NCBI GenBank assembly: GCA_038025085.1
Contig: CM076148.1
Span: forward strand, 39,362,871 to 39,426,870
Direction: 5' to 3'
From: Tetragonia tetragonoides
Lineage: Eukaryota; Streptophyta; Magnoliopsida; Caryophyllales; Aizoaceae
DNA length: 64,000 bases
Position numbers and translations under genes: made by a program
The notes under the pieces: model-generated
What the model saw: only the letters and a program-made list of their open reading frames with translations
Databases searched by the model: none
Told to the model about the DNA's origin: nothing
Shown: positions 37,469 through 46,982 of the stretch, piece by piece
Layout: every line of letters begins with the position of its first letter
How positions within the stretch are numbered: position 1 is the stretch's first letter

Positions 37469-37628
37469 TTTTTATTTGGTTATTTTGTTTTTTTTTTTCT
37501 TCTACCCGCATTAGTTGTAATGTGGAATTGTATGACAGTTTGATATTGAACTTTTTTTGATGTAATATGTATTGATGATTTTTACTTGATTTTGTCACCC
37601 TATTTTCCGAATCCTGAATACACCACTG

Positions 37629-39059
37629 GAACTAGCTAGATATATGTCTAGTCCATTTGAAAGTTGAATTATAGTACGAGTAGTACGTACCAATAATGTA
37701 CCATAATATGTGTGTGTGTGGGGCTAAGACCCATGAATAAATATATATGTCCTTGAGTTATATATGTAATTTTCAGCCGGCCTTCTAAACAGTGGCGGAG
37801 TCCGATTTTAGTTTAAGTGAAGTTAGTTTTTTGTAGTATATAAAGCAAATCTTAAATATTGCAAAACAAAAAAGTACTTTTACAAAGGAACTGTTTTAAA
37901 AAAATTCCAGCCAAGTGAATTCAATGGAATCCATAACACAATGAATAAGGAAACTTCCTTAGCAGGAAGGAAACTTTAAAATTTGAAATGATTATTCCAA
38001 TTCTTGAATTGAATGCATTTAACAATACTCATTGGATTGAGGGCATAGTTCTGCATTCAACACGGCTATCTATCTTCATGATTTTTTATTATCTTACCTT
38101 AAGATTAAAACACAGTGCGGGTCTCTCAAGACTTGCCACGTGGCACTTCCTATGAGACCTCTCTTTCCTTCAGGATGCCACCTCATACATCTTCTCATAC
38201 GCCAACTTATAATTTCAGACATGTGGCGCTTATATCATCATTTTTATGTGGTATTTTTCGAAATGAAAATAAAAGGCTAAAACAAAGATTTGAACCTCTA
38301 ACCTCACACTTATCAAGTATCACATAACACCAACTAAGCTAACCACTTAATTTGTTAGCTAAACCTGCACCCAAACATATAAAGGAGGCATCAAAAGTTC
38401 TATTAACAACATTGACTTCTAAGAAAAGGAAAGAAAAAAATAATAAAAATAACCGACTAAAAAAAACCAAGCATAAGATTTAGGGTTTTATATATTTACG
38501 ATGAAAACTAATATGATTGACATCTTTTTGTAGTGACGAGAAAGACAACAACCCAGGCACCTCCAACAAAACCAAGGAATCATAGGAACTTTACTCATAT
38601 GAACCAAAAAAGGCCTAAGTAAAGGGCCGTTTGGATTGGGGTAATGATTAAGGGGGTAATGTTGCAAATTAAATTGTAAAATAGTAAATTGAAGTGGTGA
38701 TAAGGGTAATGATTAACGAGGGTAATGGAGAAAATGAAGGAAAAATGGGAGAAAGTCATTACTCTAGGGAGGGGTAATTATCACCCTCATTCTCACAAAA
38801 TCTAACCCCATTACCCCACTACCTCACATACCTCCCATTTTAATAAAAATATTCATTCCATTCCCCCCTTAATCATTTCCCCCTTAATCATTCCCCCATT
38901 CCAAACACCCCCTAAATATATTGTACGGATAAACACACGAGATGGTGTCGCTTTCACTTTTCAGTTTTCACCCACGAGATGTCATCGTTCCCATTTTCAT
39001 ATTAGCTCAACAATTAATCAAGCCTCTGATTTAATATGAGGAGACCTGATCAGTGCTAG
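37629..39059. other. Spacer after the hAT element: Kunitz 3' UTR remnant, hAT end and SINE-like piece
   Basis: 37,629-37,710 resembles the 3' flank of the Kunitz gene at 40,948. At 37,791 CAGTGGCGGAGTCC looks like another hAT terminus with no partner found. A SINE-like piece is listed separately. The remainder is AT-rich, and 38,640-38,920 holds an imperfect inverted pairing of GGGGTAATGATTA and TAATCATT-type motifs that may be an old MITE. Confidence 0.5.
38230..38352 (-). repeat. tRNA-derived SINE-like fragment
   Basis: Read on the minus strand, TAGCTTAGTTGG (A-box match, 38,331-38,342) is followed 34 bp later by AGGTTCAAATC (B-box match, 38,287-38,297). It has no cloverleaf and no tRNA length, so it is a SINE head rather than a tRNA gene. 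Ends are approximate. Confidence 0.45.
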
Positions 39060-39340
39060 CTAGCTACAATTAAGATATGCTCATGATGAACCTGAGACGT
39101 GGCTAACTGGCTCTGATAAATTAAATGAGTTTTAATTATCATTAGTTGCAAATTGACCATCTTCAATTATTCAGTATCCTTAGTCCTTACTACACATCTG
39201 AAGATATAGACATCAGGAAATTTGGATTCGATTATAAGAGAGAAAGTGACATGTTTGAAGAAAAACTACAAGAGACGCACGCACGGTCAAATAATGCTCT
39301 TTGCTAGGAAGTAAAACTAAATACGATATCTTCAATAAAT
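39060..39340 (+). repeat. Kunitz-array upstream module, copy 2
   Basis: It contains AAGATATGCTCATGATGAAC, GACGTGGCTAACTGGCTCTG, AAATTGACCATCTTCAATTA and AATGCTCTTTGCTAGGAAGT, matching 30,800-31,060 in order and spacing. It lies 1.9 kb before the Kunitz gene at 40,948. Confidence 0.7.
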
Positions 39341-40529
39341 CAAACGAAAATTTGTCAAAATTACTTTATAAAACCTTTTTTTTGGTACTAACCATCTTAC
39401 AATTTTTTTTTTCAAATAATATCGTCAATAAATTTTAACTTTTTAATCACTACTTCATATGACCACCTTTCAACCAGTTTTTTAAATGACCATTTTCTCG
39501 CTACAAAAGTTATAAATTATAGGGCCAAAATGTACATTTTTCTCAAAATTTGGCCGGAATGTGGCATGAGATGGTAATTTTAAAGTTGAACTCTCATAAA
39601 AAGTAGTTACATAAAAATAATAATTTTAAAGTTATTTATTGTAAAAAAAGAATTATAAGATATAGTTTTCGACAATTTTTTCTAAATCAAAGGGAGAGAA
39701 AGAGAGGGCGCGCACGCACACATTTTAGAGCTAATGTCCCATATATTTCCAAGCAATTTGGATCCTCTACTGTTACAGCACTTTACTGTTCCTTTTTCTC
39801 TATCTATCTCTCTCCTCTAACTGTTTAAATTTCAAAAACCCACCCCCTCCATCCAATGGCCAAAAGCCCACCTCCTCTAATCCAATGGTAGAAATTTTAA
39901 GAAAAGTACTCTACTATTCTTTTAACAACAGTAGAGGATCCCGACTAATTTCCAAGTGATACCTAAATCTTCAAGGAATGCGGTTACGTGAAACCCCAAA
40001 ACTTGAGTTGGGGTCTTGGAGATGAATAGGAATCCTTGGAGGTGGACAGAAAATGAACAAAAGCAGTAACTAGAATGAACTAATTAGGTAAAGTAGGAAA
40101 TGGCTTTGGAAAAAATCTAAATCAAACAGAAATAATAGAAGTGAAGTCCCTTTCCCTTACTTAAACACCCAAAAGGCCAAAACAATGATCTCCATATCGA
40201 CTCCATGTGTAAACAAGACTACAAGAGCTATGAAGACTAATGAGGTACATGCTTCCTATTGGCCTTATAGTCAATTGTAACACGTGGTCTAGTTATCTGG
40301 ATGATCTTGACATAAATATTACCAGTGGGGAACCCAGAAATGAATTAGGGATAAAATGTTTAGAATAGGAATGCCATAACAGTAAAAAGTAGAAATTATT
40401 TATTAGGAGCATTTTTTTATTTTGTGGGTCGACTTGTTACAAACATAATTAGTCATTGCTCTTGTTATAATATATACAAAAATTTGTGTGGACTTAGTTC
40501 ACGGGGGATCAATATTTCAATCCTTCAAT

Positions 40530-40815
40530 AGTGAAGTCACCCTCTAATTCATTTGGAGTCACTTTTCTAATACTAAAATCACCCCCTACTTTATCTGGAG
40601 ACACCCTCTATTTCACCTGGAGCCACTCCTTTAAGGCTTTAATAGTGGAGCCATCCCCTACTTTACCTGGAGCTACCCGTCAAATTTATATTTGGCGCCA
40701 TCACTCTAATAGTGGAGTCACCCCTAATTCACCTGAAGTCACCCCCTCAAATTAATATATTTGACGTCATCCCTCTAATAGTGTAGCCACCTCCTATTTC
40801 ACATGAAGTCACTCC
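40530..40815 (+). repeat. Degenerate minisatellite in the promoter of Kunitz gene 2
   Basis: Repeated phrases of the form TAATAGTGGAGTCACC, CCTACTTCACCTGGAG and CTCAAATTTATAT recur at least four to five times with a period near 65-70 bp and much variation. The array ends about 50 bp before the TATA box at 40,867. I saw nothing like it in front of the other Kunitz genes. Confidence 0.65.
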
Positions 40816-40947
40816 TCAAATTTACTTGATCCACTATAGACTAAGTCCACCCAAAACATGGTGTATTATAAATAGACTCTCTCCTCTCCACCAAATCAAC
40901 TCATATTATTACATCAACTCAACATTCCAAAAAAACAAGCCCACAAA

Positions 40948-41580
40948 ATGGCTTCTTCTTTTCTCCTCCCAGCTGCCACCCTCCTCCTTCTCCTCCTCTC
41001 TCCACCAGTGGCCAGCACCGCTGTCCTCGACACCGACGGCCACCCACTCCAAGCCAAGACCAACTACTACATCGTCTCTATATTCCGTGGCGCCGGAGGG
41101 GGCGGCCTAACCATGACTTCCAGAAACGACACCCTACTATCATGCCCTCCCTACGTAGCCCAAGAAAGCAGTGACCTCAACCGAGGCCTCCCAATCAAGT
41201 TCTACCCTGTAAACCCAAAACAAACACAGATTTCTGAATCCACTGATCTTAACTTCGTGTTCGACGCCCTCACCATCTGTGCGCAGTCCACTGCATGGAC
41301 TCTGAGTCACGACGGCACCGGAAGGTTGTACGTGGCGACCGGAGGAACGATCGGGAACCCCGGGATTCAGACGTTGGACAGCTGGTTCAAGATAGAGAAA
41401 GATGAGATGACAGGAAGTAATGCTTATAAGATAGTGTTTTGTCCTGCTGTTTGTGAGTTTTGTTTGCCAATTTGTGGGGATATTGGTATTTTACCTGGCG
41501 TTGGGAAGCGGTTGTTGGGGCTTGTTAACAATGACGAGCCTCTCCGGCCTCTAAGCGTTGTCTTTATTAAGAATGAGTAG
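40948..41580 (+). CDS. Kunitz-type (miraculin-like) protease inhibitor 2
   Basis: 210 residues, intronless as usual for the family. Residues 1-23 form a leucine-rich signal peptide ending V-A-S-T, then comes the Kunitz signature V-L-D-T-D-G-H-P-L-Q-A-K-T-N-Y-Y. Six cysteines follow: S-C-P-P-Y, T-I-C-A-Q, and F-C-P-A-V-C-E-F-C-L-P-I-C-G-D. An N-D-T glycosylation site lies just before the first. The candidate inhibitory loop reads N-P-K-Q-T-Q-I-S-E-S, with lysine the only basic residue. The C-terminus is divergent: it ends V-V-F-I-K-N-E after an insertion of N-N-D-E-P-L-R, where the sister genes end F-K-K-A. TATAAATA lies 74 bp upstream of the final ATG, and a minisatellite precedes it. Expected to be secreted and either inhibit serine proteases or act as a defence or storage protein; specificity cannot be told. 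Confidence 0.92.
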   Translation: MASSFLLPAATLLLLLLSPPVASTAVLDTDGHPLQAKTNYYIVSIFRGAGGGGLTMTSRNDTLLSCPPYVAQESSDLNRGLPIKFYPVNPKQTQISESTDLNFVFDALTICAQSTAWTLSHDGTGRLYVATGGTIGNPGIQTLDSWFKIEKDEMTGSNAYKIVFCPAVCEFCLPICGDIGILPGVGKRLLGLVNNDEPLRPLSVVFIKNE

Positions 41581-41995
41581 ACGAGTAAAAATGACATGGA
41601 ACTAGATTTGTCTACTTAATTTGGAACTTGAAATATAGTACTTTGTACCGTATGTACCAATAAGAAAAAGAAAAAGTATAAATATTTTAAAAAAAATATA
41701 TTTTGTTGTAAGATACTTATATCTTTAATAATATTTTCAAGAGTAAGTCTTGTGTGATACTATGTAGAAATAAAGGGGTATGTAACCCTTGTTGAACTAA
41801 AAAGTGATAGATCATTGTTTCACCAAAAGTTATAATAAACCGTGATAAAAAAGAAAGTTATAATAAATCGTCTTATAAATATTTTTGTGTATTCTCAAAG
41901 TTAGAATTATTCAGGATCAAAGTATCGCTTTACAGATCGTGAAAAGTCAAATAGAAAGCAAAATAAAGTAAGGACCGGAGATGATAAAATTAGTA

Positions 41996-42525
41996 CTCCG
42001 TCCGTTTCACTAAGATGTTTACACTTCATTTTTCAAGGTCAAAGTTCACAAACTTTGACCATGAGTTAGTGAAAAATACAAAGATTTATTTAATGTAAAA
42101 CTGCTATTGTTAGATTCATTTTAAAGAATACTTTTGAAAATTCTAATTTTATACTTTATATATGCATATAATTATAATTATTTACGTACAAAGTGGTGCA
42201 TTGAAAACCGTGAAAAAACAAATGTAAACACATCAACATCAACATTACCCCAGTGCCTCCAAAGAGGCTCCCGCCTAGGCAGGGTAAGGGGGGGTCGGTT
42301 GTATGCAGCCTTACCCCTATGAGAGTCTCGCAGAGAGGCTGTTTCCGTTTGACCTGAGTTCCGAAGTGCAACGACCATCGGCAACTTCACAATAAATGAG
42401 AAGTGCCACCAGTTTTATAAGCCATTTTGCTTTAGTCCATTATATTCCGAAGCCAAAAAGTAGAGAAGCTTTTGGCTCCACTGAAAATTGTGGACAATGT
42501 AAATATCTTCATAAAATGGAGGAAG
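41996..42525. mobile_element. Stowaway-like MITE interrupted by a SINE-like repeat
   Basis: The left end is CTCCGTCCGTTTCACTAAGA then TGTTTACA. The right end, inverted, is CTTCCTCCATTTTATGAAGA then TATTTACA. TA flanks both ends (41,994-41,995 and 42,526-42,527). At 530 bp it is longer than a normal Stowaway because a separate repeat sits inside at 42,225-42,380. Confidence 0.55.
42225..42380 (-). repeat. SINE-like repeat
   Basis: On the minus strand this reads GGGGTAAGGCTGCATACAAC, then CGACCCCCCCTTACCCTGCC, a GCGGGAGCCTCTTTGGAGGC segment and CACTGGGGTAATGTTGATG with a TTG-rich tail. This layout is seen in plant SINEs. Clear A and B boxes were not found, so the class is provisional. Confidence 0.5.
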
Positions 42526-42726
42526 TAAGAACATAGTCCTTTAGTTCCTACTCCATGAAAGTCAATATTGGAATACTCCTTTCCACATTCATATAATCAA
42601 AAAAAATATATATAATCATATCCCCCAGACCCCCACTAACTCACATCTATAGATAGACTTTTCTGCCATTTCATTCAAATTACATATCTCATCACAACAA
42701 AGCTAGCCGTCAACATTCCAAAAACA

Positions 42727-43344
42727 ATGACTCCCTTTCTCCTTCCAACAGTCACCTTCCTCTTCCTCCTCTCTCTCTCCCCTCTGGCTGCCAGCGTGGC
42801 CGTCATTGACATCGACGGCCACGCTCTCCAAGCCGCCACCAGCTACTATGTCCTTCCCGTCGTCCGTGGACAAGGTGGCGGCCTAACCGTATCACTAAAA
42901 AACACGGCCACCACCGTATGCCCTCTCTACGTAGCCCAAAAAAACGCAGAATTCAACCAAGGCGTCCCTATCAAGTTCTACCCTGCAAACTCCAAACAAA
43001 AACAAATTTCTGAATCAATTGACCTCAACTTTGTGTTTGATGCCCTTGACATATGTGTCATGAAGGACCAGAACAGCCGGTGGAAGCTGACCTTCGACGA
43101 GGCAACCGGAAGGCGGTACGTGGCGACCGGGGGAGAGATTGGGAACCCTGGGGCTCAGACGTTGAGCAATTGGTTCAGGATAGATAAGGCTGGGACAGGG
43201 AAGTATGATTATAAGATAGTGTTTTGTCCTAGTGTTTGTAATGTTTGTAGGCCATTTTGTGGGGATGTTGGTGTCTACAGGGAGAGGTTGAGATGGTTGG
43301 GGCTTAGTGACCAGCCTCTTTTGGTCAAGTTCAAGAAAGCTTAA
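42727..43344 (+). CDS. Kunitz-type (miraculin-like) protease inhibitor 3
   Basis: 205 residues, one exon. A signal peptide of about 22 residues (M-T-P-F-L-L-P-T-V-T-F-L-F) is followed by the signature V-I-D-I-D-G-H-A-L-Q-A-A-T-S-Y-Y. Six cysteines sit in family positions: V-C-P-L-Y, D-I-C-V, and F-C-P-S-V-C-N-V-C-R-P-F-C-G-D. The candidate loop is N-S-K-Q-K-Q-I-S-E-S, which carries two lysines where other copies have one. The C-terminus L-L-V-K-F-K-K-A closes the beta-trefoil. There is no N-glycosylation sequon near the first cysteine, unlike genes 2, 4, 6 and 7. TATAGATA lies about 79 bp upstream of the ATG. It sits 1.1 kb after gene 2 and 1.2 kb before gene 4 on the same strand, so unequal crossing-over is the likely origin. 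Confidence 0.93.
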   Translation: MTPFLLPTVTFLFLLSLSPLAASVAVIDIDGHALQAATSYYVLPVVRGQGGGLTVSLKNTATTVCPLYVAQKNAEFNQGVPIKFYPANSKQKQISESIDLNFVFDALDICVMKDQNSRWKLTFDEATGRRYVATGGEIGNPGAQTLSNWFRIDKAGTGKYDYKIVFCPSVCNVCRPFCGDVGVYRERLRWLGLSDQPLLVKFKKA

Positions 43345-43858
43345 TACACTCAATAAGATAGGATTTGTCTAGTCATTTGGCACTTGGAGATATCACCTAT
43401 GATGTACTCTATATTTGCCAATTTGGCTATATATCTACGAGCCTACCACCCATGAATTTTTACTATTTTTATTTATTAATTTTTTTTAAATAAGACAAGA
43501 AAGCCGATCACGAATGGACATGCCAAGAGTCGATCAATAAGAATTATAGATTATAGAACAAAAATTGTGTTTATGTATTTAGGTATTAAGAAAACAAAAT
43601 TAGAAACACATTTTAGAGTCATTACAGAAAATCGGTAGAATTATTGTTATTTTATTTGATGGGTCTCCTAAAAGACATAATTATGTCACGCTATATTGCG
43701 ACGACCCATCAGCTGTTCACGAAGAAAAAGATTATATTATTGACCTATATATGGGTAGTGGACTAGTGGGGACTGGGGACTCTAGTGAGCACTTAGCACT
43801 TTAACAACAACCACGTCAACCGGTAACTCCACTTGAGATTAGAGAAAGGAGATATTAT

Positions 43859-44113
43859 ATATCCGTTCTAAAATGAGATTTATGTTTGAATTTGCAAAGT
43901 TTTTGAGCCAGCACTTTAACTATCAATAACTCTAATTATTTATTTATCAAAATTGTTAAAAGTTAATATTATGAAAGTATAATAAATTAAAATGAATCCA
44001 ACAATCCTATTTTAATATTGTAAATTTTTGTTAGTTTTTCACAAATCAATAATCAATTTTTTTGAGTTTTAACTCAAAAGGTCAAACATAAGACTCATTT
44101 TGAAACGAAGGAT
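43859..44113. mobile_element. Stowaway-like MITE, degenerate
   Basis: The left end TCCGTTCTAAAATGAGATTT and TATGTTTGA pairs with the right end, inverted, TCCTTCGTTTCAAAATGAGT and TTATGTTTGA. These are the inner part of the common Stowaway terminal repeat, with the outermost CTCC eroded on the left. It sits in the promoter-distal region of Kunitz gene 4. Confidence 0.6.
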
Positions 44114-44565
44114 ATCATACAACTATATATACAAGCCTCCCGATTAGTCATATAGCTTGTGGTCCAACTTCAATGATCATGGGCACATGGCAACCTGACA
44201 TGGCACATATTCTCTTGATCCCACTAAAATCCTGTCATTTGTTTGTAAAGTCAAAGTTTCAAATTTTGACTGTTTATCTGTGAAACATTATAAAGGTTAC
44301 AATATTAGTTTCAATAGCGCATTTTCAAAAAATTATATTTTTATGATATCTTTATTCATAAATTTATTTTTAGTTATATATGGTTAAAGTGATGTTTTGA
44401 ATACTGGAAAAGAAGTAGATGATAAGATTTTAGTGGAACTATGGGACTATAATTCTTAATTATCTAGACATTTTCTTTTTTGTATTTCTTTTCACATCCT
44501 TATCCTCATCTATAAATAGCCTCTCAACACAAACAAAGCAACACTCCAAAAACAAACCACACAAC

Positions 44566-45171
44566 ATGACTCGCTTCTTCCTCCCAGCTGCTACCCTCCT
44601 CCTCCTCTTCATCTCTCCACTCGCCACCAGCACCACCGTCCTCGACATCAACGGCCACGCTCTCCGAGCCAAGAGCAACTACTACATCCTCCCAGTGTTC
44701 CGCGGCCGAGGTGGCGGCCTAACCATGACACCCAAAAATGCCTCCACATCATGCCCCCTTTATGTAGCCCAAGAAAACCAAGAAGTCTCCCAAGGCCTCC
44801 CAATCAAATTCTACCCTGTAAACCCCAAACAAACACAGATTTCTGAATCTACTGATCTCAACTTCGTGTTCGATGCTGCCAGCGTCTGTGTGCAGTCCAC
44901 CGGGTGGAGACTGACTTTCGACGAGGCCACCGGAAGGCGGTACGTAGCGACTGCAGGACAAATTGGGAATCCTGGGATTGGGACGGTGAGCAACTGGTTC
45001 AAGATAGAAAAGGCTGGGACAGGGAAGTATGATTATAAGATAGTGTTTTGTCCTAATGTTTGCAAGTTTTGTAAGGTGTTGTGTGGAGATGTGGGTGTGT
45101 TTATTGAGGATGGTAGAAGGTGGTTGGGTTTTAGCGACCAACCTCTTTTGGTTTTGTTCAAGAAAGCTTAA
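44566..45171 (+). CDS. Kunitz-type (miraculin-like) protease inhibitor 4
   Basis: 201 residues, one exon. A signal peptide of about 22 residues ends S-P-L-A-T-S; the Kunitz signature is V-L-D-I-N-G-H-A-L-R-A-K-S-N-Y-Y. Cysteines lie in S-C-P-L-Y, S-V-C-V-Q and F-C-P-N-V-C-K-F-C-K-V-L-C-G-D, giving three likely disulfides. N-A-S before the first is a glycosylation site. The candidate loop is N-P-K-Q-T-Q-I-S-E-S. A C-terminal L-L-V-L-F-K-K-A completes the fold. TATAAATA lies only 48 bp before the ATG, the shortest leader in the array. Close in sequence to genes 2 and 7. Expected secreted inhibitor or miraculin-like defence protein; the target protease is not predictable. Confidence 0.94.
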   Translation: MTRFFLPAATLLLLFISPLATSTTVLDINGHALRAKSNYYILPVFRGRGGGLTMTPKNASTSCPLYVAQENQEVSQGLPIKFYPVNPKQTQISESTDLNFVFDAASVCVQSTGWRLTFDEATGRRYVATAGQIGNPGIGTVSNWFKIEKAGTGKYDYKIVFCPNVCKFCKVLCGDVGVFIEDGRRWLGFSDQPLLVLFKKA

Positions 45172-45284
45172 TGCGGTATTGAAGTTGGAAATAGTACAAT
45201 GTATGTGTATCTGGCTAAGGCGTAAGATCAATGAATATAAAAAAGTCAATGAGGTTTTATTTTTTCATTTTTAAAAATTTATTA

Positions 45285-45568
45285 CTCCTTCCTCCCGCAC
45301 TAATATTATCGCTTTCCTTTTTTTATCCGTTCCATACTAATGTTATCACTAGCTACAATGGATTTTTTTTAGTCTTTTTACTAGACTACCTTCTAAAAGG
45401 GATCACATGTTTCTCTCTCATGTTCAATTAAAAGTTTGAATTAAGAGTGTGGACCACATGATAAAAAGCAACTGACCTAAGAGCAAATGGGAAAACTTTG
45501 TACCCTTTTTATTTTTCTTAGACTCCATGCCCAAAAAAAATGATAACATTATTATGAGACGGGGTGAG
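45285..45568. mobile_element. Stowaway-like MITE, 284 bp
   Basis: The left end CTCCTTCCTCCCGCACTAAT pairs with the right end, inverted, CTCACCCCGTCTCATAATAA. Both lead into ...TTATC. TA flanks both ends (45,283-45,284 and 45,569-45,570). It begins about 110 bp after the stop codon of Kunitz gene 4, so it may contribute to that gene's 3' region. Confidence 0.65.
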
Positions 45569-45777
45569 TATTATATTATCCTTACCCCAAAACCAAATCG
45601 TCTAGAAGGAGTACTCCTATACTAATAATTACACTATTTTCTTAAACAACTTTGAAATGGGCCACTTCAACTATGAAGCCTTTCACCTCTTCCTTCAAAT
45701 GAGATTTGGGTGACGATGCGTGATTATGATAATATGGCACGTGGCCGGCTGCCTCTGATTAATGAGCATTAGTCAAA

Positions 45778-46503
45778 GGGTAATGATTCTCGTCATATAA
45801 TATGACACAGATTTTTGTCATATTGATGATGTATCATGAGCCCAACCACATATCACCTCTCTACCCATCTCTCTTTTAGTCTCTTTTCCCACCGGTCAAC
45901 CACCGTGCTTCATTGCCAACCACCTGGTCCATGGCCACCGTGAACATGGACACCACCGTCACCTCGCCGTGCTCCAAGCCACCATCGTGAACATGGACAC
46001 CACCGTCCACCGTGCTCCAAGCCACCACCGTGAACATGGACACCATCGTCGTCCACCGTGCTCCAGCCTCCAAGCCACCACCGTGAACATGGACACCACC
46101 GTCCACCGTGCTCCAAGCCACCACCGATCCAGGCCGCGCGCCACCACCGCTGTCCCATCCACGTCTCTCTCCTCAGCCCATCTCCATCTCCACCGCTACC
46201 AAAACCTCCTTGCCCCTTCCCCCATCTCCTCAGACCACCAACCTTTACCCCCTTACTTTCTCTCTCCTCTCTACTAATGTTTCGCCTGCACCGCCACCAC
46301 CACCGAAGCTCCTCCGGCCTCAACCACCGAAGCTCCGGCCTCGAAGACTGACGCTCCGCTCTGCTTTCATCTGGTGGTTTGGTTTACATTAACAGAACAC
46401 GTGACAGTGTTCTAGAAAATGGATAGAAAAAAAAAACAAAACAAAAAAAATTGAGCATATGACACAGGATGCCCGTCATATCATATGACGGGTATCAGCA
46501 CCC
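45778..46503. mobile_element. Mutator-like MITE with GC-rich interior, 726 bp
   Basis: The left end is GGGTAATGATTCTCGTCATA. The right end, inverted, is GGGTGCTGATACCCGTCATA. Both continue TATGAC. The target duplication is a perfect 9-bp TTAGTCAAA (45,769-45,777 and 46,504-46,512). The interior is unusually GC-rich for this region and contains a minisatellite. All six frames are open over long stretches because of composition and none resembles a known protein. Confidence 0.85.
45935..46135 (+). repeat. Minisatellite, four copies of 43-53 bp
   Basis: The phrase TGAACATGGACACCA begins at 45,941, 45,988, 46,031 and 46,084, each followed by CCGTCCACCGTGCTCCAAGC or a variant. It lies within the Mutator-like MITE. 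Confidence 0.85.
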
Positions 46504-46869
46504 TTAGTCAAATGGCATATTATCCACATTATTGAAAAACGACTACAAGAGAGAATATGCATTTATCAAATGCTCCTTGCAGGAGTTCCACGCAAACTTT
46601 TGCCAAGGTTCATGCATTATGTCTTTTTCATTAGCAGCAAAAAAATATAAATAAAATTGTGTCTTTGTCACATGTGCATATTTTTCCTTCGTCTAGATAT
46701 AGATGTGATTTGAGATAAACGTAGAAGTATGATGTATGGTTTTCTATAAGGGACCCTTTCTTTAAATGTTTTTTCTTTTACAAGCAAGAGTTTTCACCGT
46801 CGATCACAGTGATTATTTCCCCGCATTGGCTTGTAAGCACCTTAAATAATAGGACAGCTGGTCAATAAA

Positions 46870-46982
46870 TTTAAAGCTTCTCCATGTCAAAGGAGATTCG
46901 AACACCATGTCAAAGGAGATTCGAACACTCAACCTTGATTAAGGATGGATGAGTCCCTACCACTCAACCACACCTCCTTAGT
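46870..46982 (-). repeat. tRNA-derived SINE-like fragment
   Basis: On the minus strand TGGTTGAGTGG (A-box, about 46,960-46,970) is followed by GTGTTCGAATC (B-box). The B-box segment CATGTCAAAGGAGATTCGAA is tandemly duplicated (46,884-46,928). Related sequence occurs at 32,930-33,010 and 61,700-61,790 upstream of Kunitz genes 1 and 7, so the SINE insertion probably predates some array duplications. Confidence 0.5.

Larger units (their letters stand above)
33834..37628 (+). mobile_element. hAT transposon (TTF-type zinc finger family) with long inverted ends, 3.8 kb
   Basis: The termini are CAGTGGCGTATCCAGGATTC on the left and, inverted, CAGTGGTGTATTCAGGATTC on the right, typical hAT ends. The inverted similarity runs on for 643 bp (33,834-34,476 against 36,987-37,628), about 98% by eye, and covers the C-terminal coding part of the transposase. 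The left end is thus an inverted copy of the right end. The flanking 8-mers GTCTTAGT and GAACTAGC do not match, so there is no target duplication and flanking Kunitz sequence is missing. The transposase on the plus strand is broken in several places. Confidence 0.88.
45690..46620 (+). repeat. Kunitz-array upstream module, copy 3, split by a Mutator-like insertion
   Basis: The left part (to 45,777) has GGCACGTGGCCGGCTGCCTC and TGATTAATGAGCATTAG. The right part (from 46,513) has ACAAGAGAGAATATGC, AAATGCTCCTTGCAGGAG and CGCAAACT. Joined across the transposon, these follow the order of copies at 39,060 and 61,375. If the 7-kb retrotransposon downstream is ignored, it lies about 2 kb before the broken gene at 55,334, a spacing like that of copy 2. 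Confidence 0.55.

Noticed and set aside
38287..38342. A-box and B-box resembling a tRNA gene, also at 46,905-46,970
   Set aside because: No acceptor stem or anticodon arm can be folded; these are SINE heads.
45876..46392. Long frames on both strands of the GC-rich MITE core
   Set aside because: Open in several phases because of base composition and minisatellite units.
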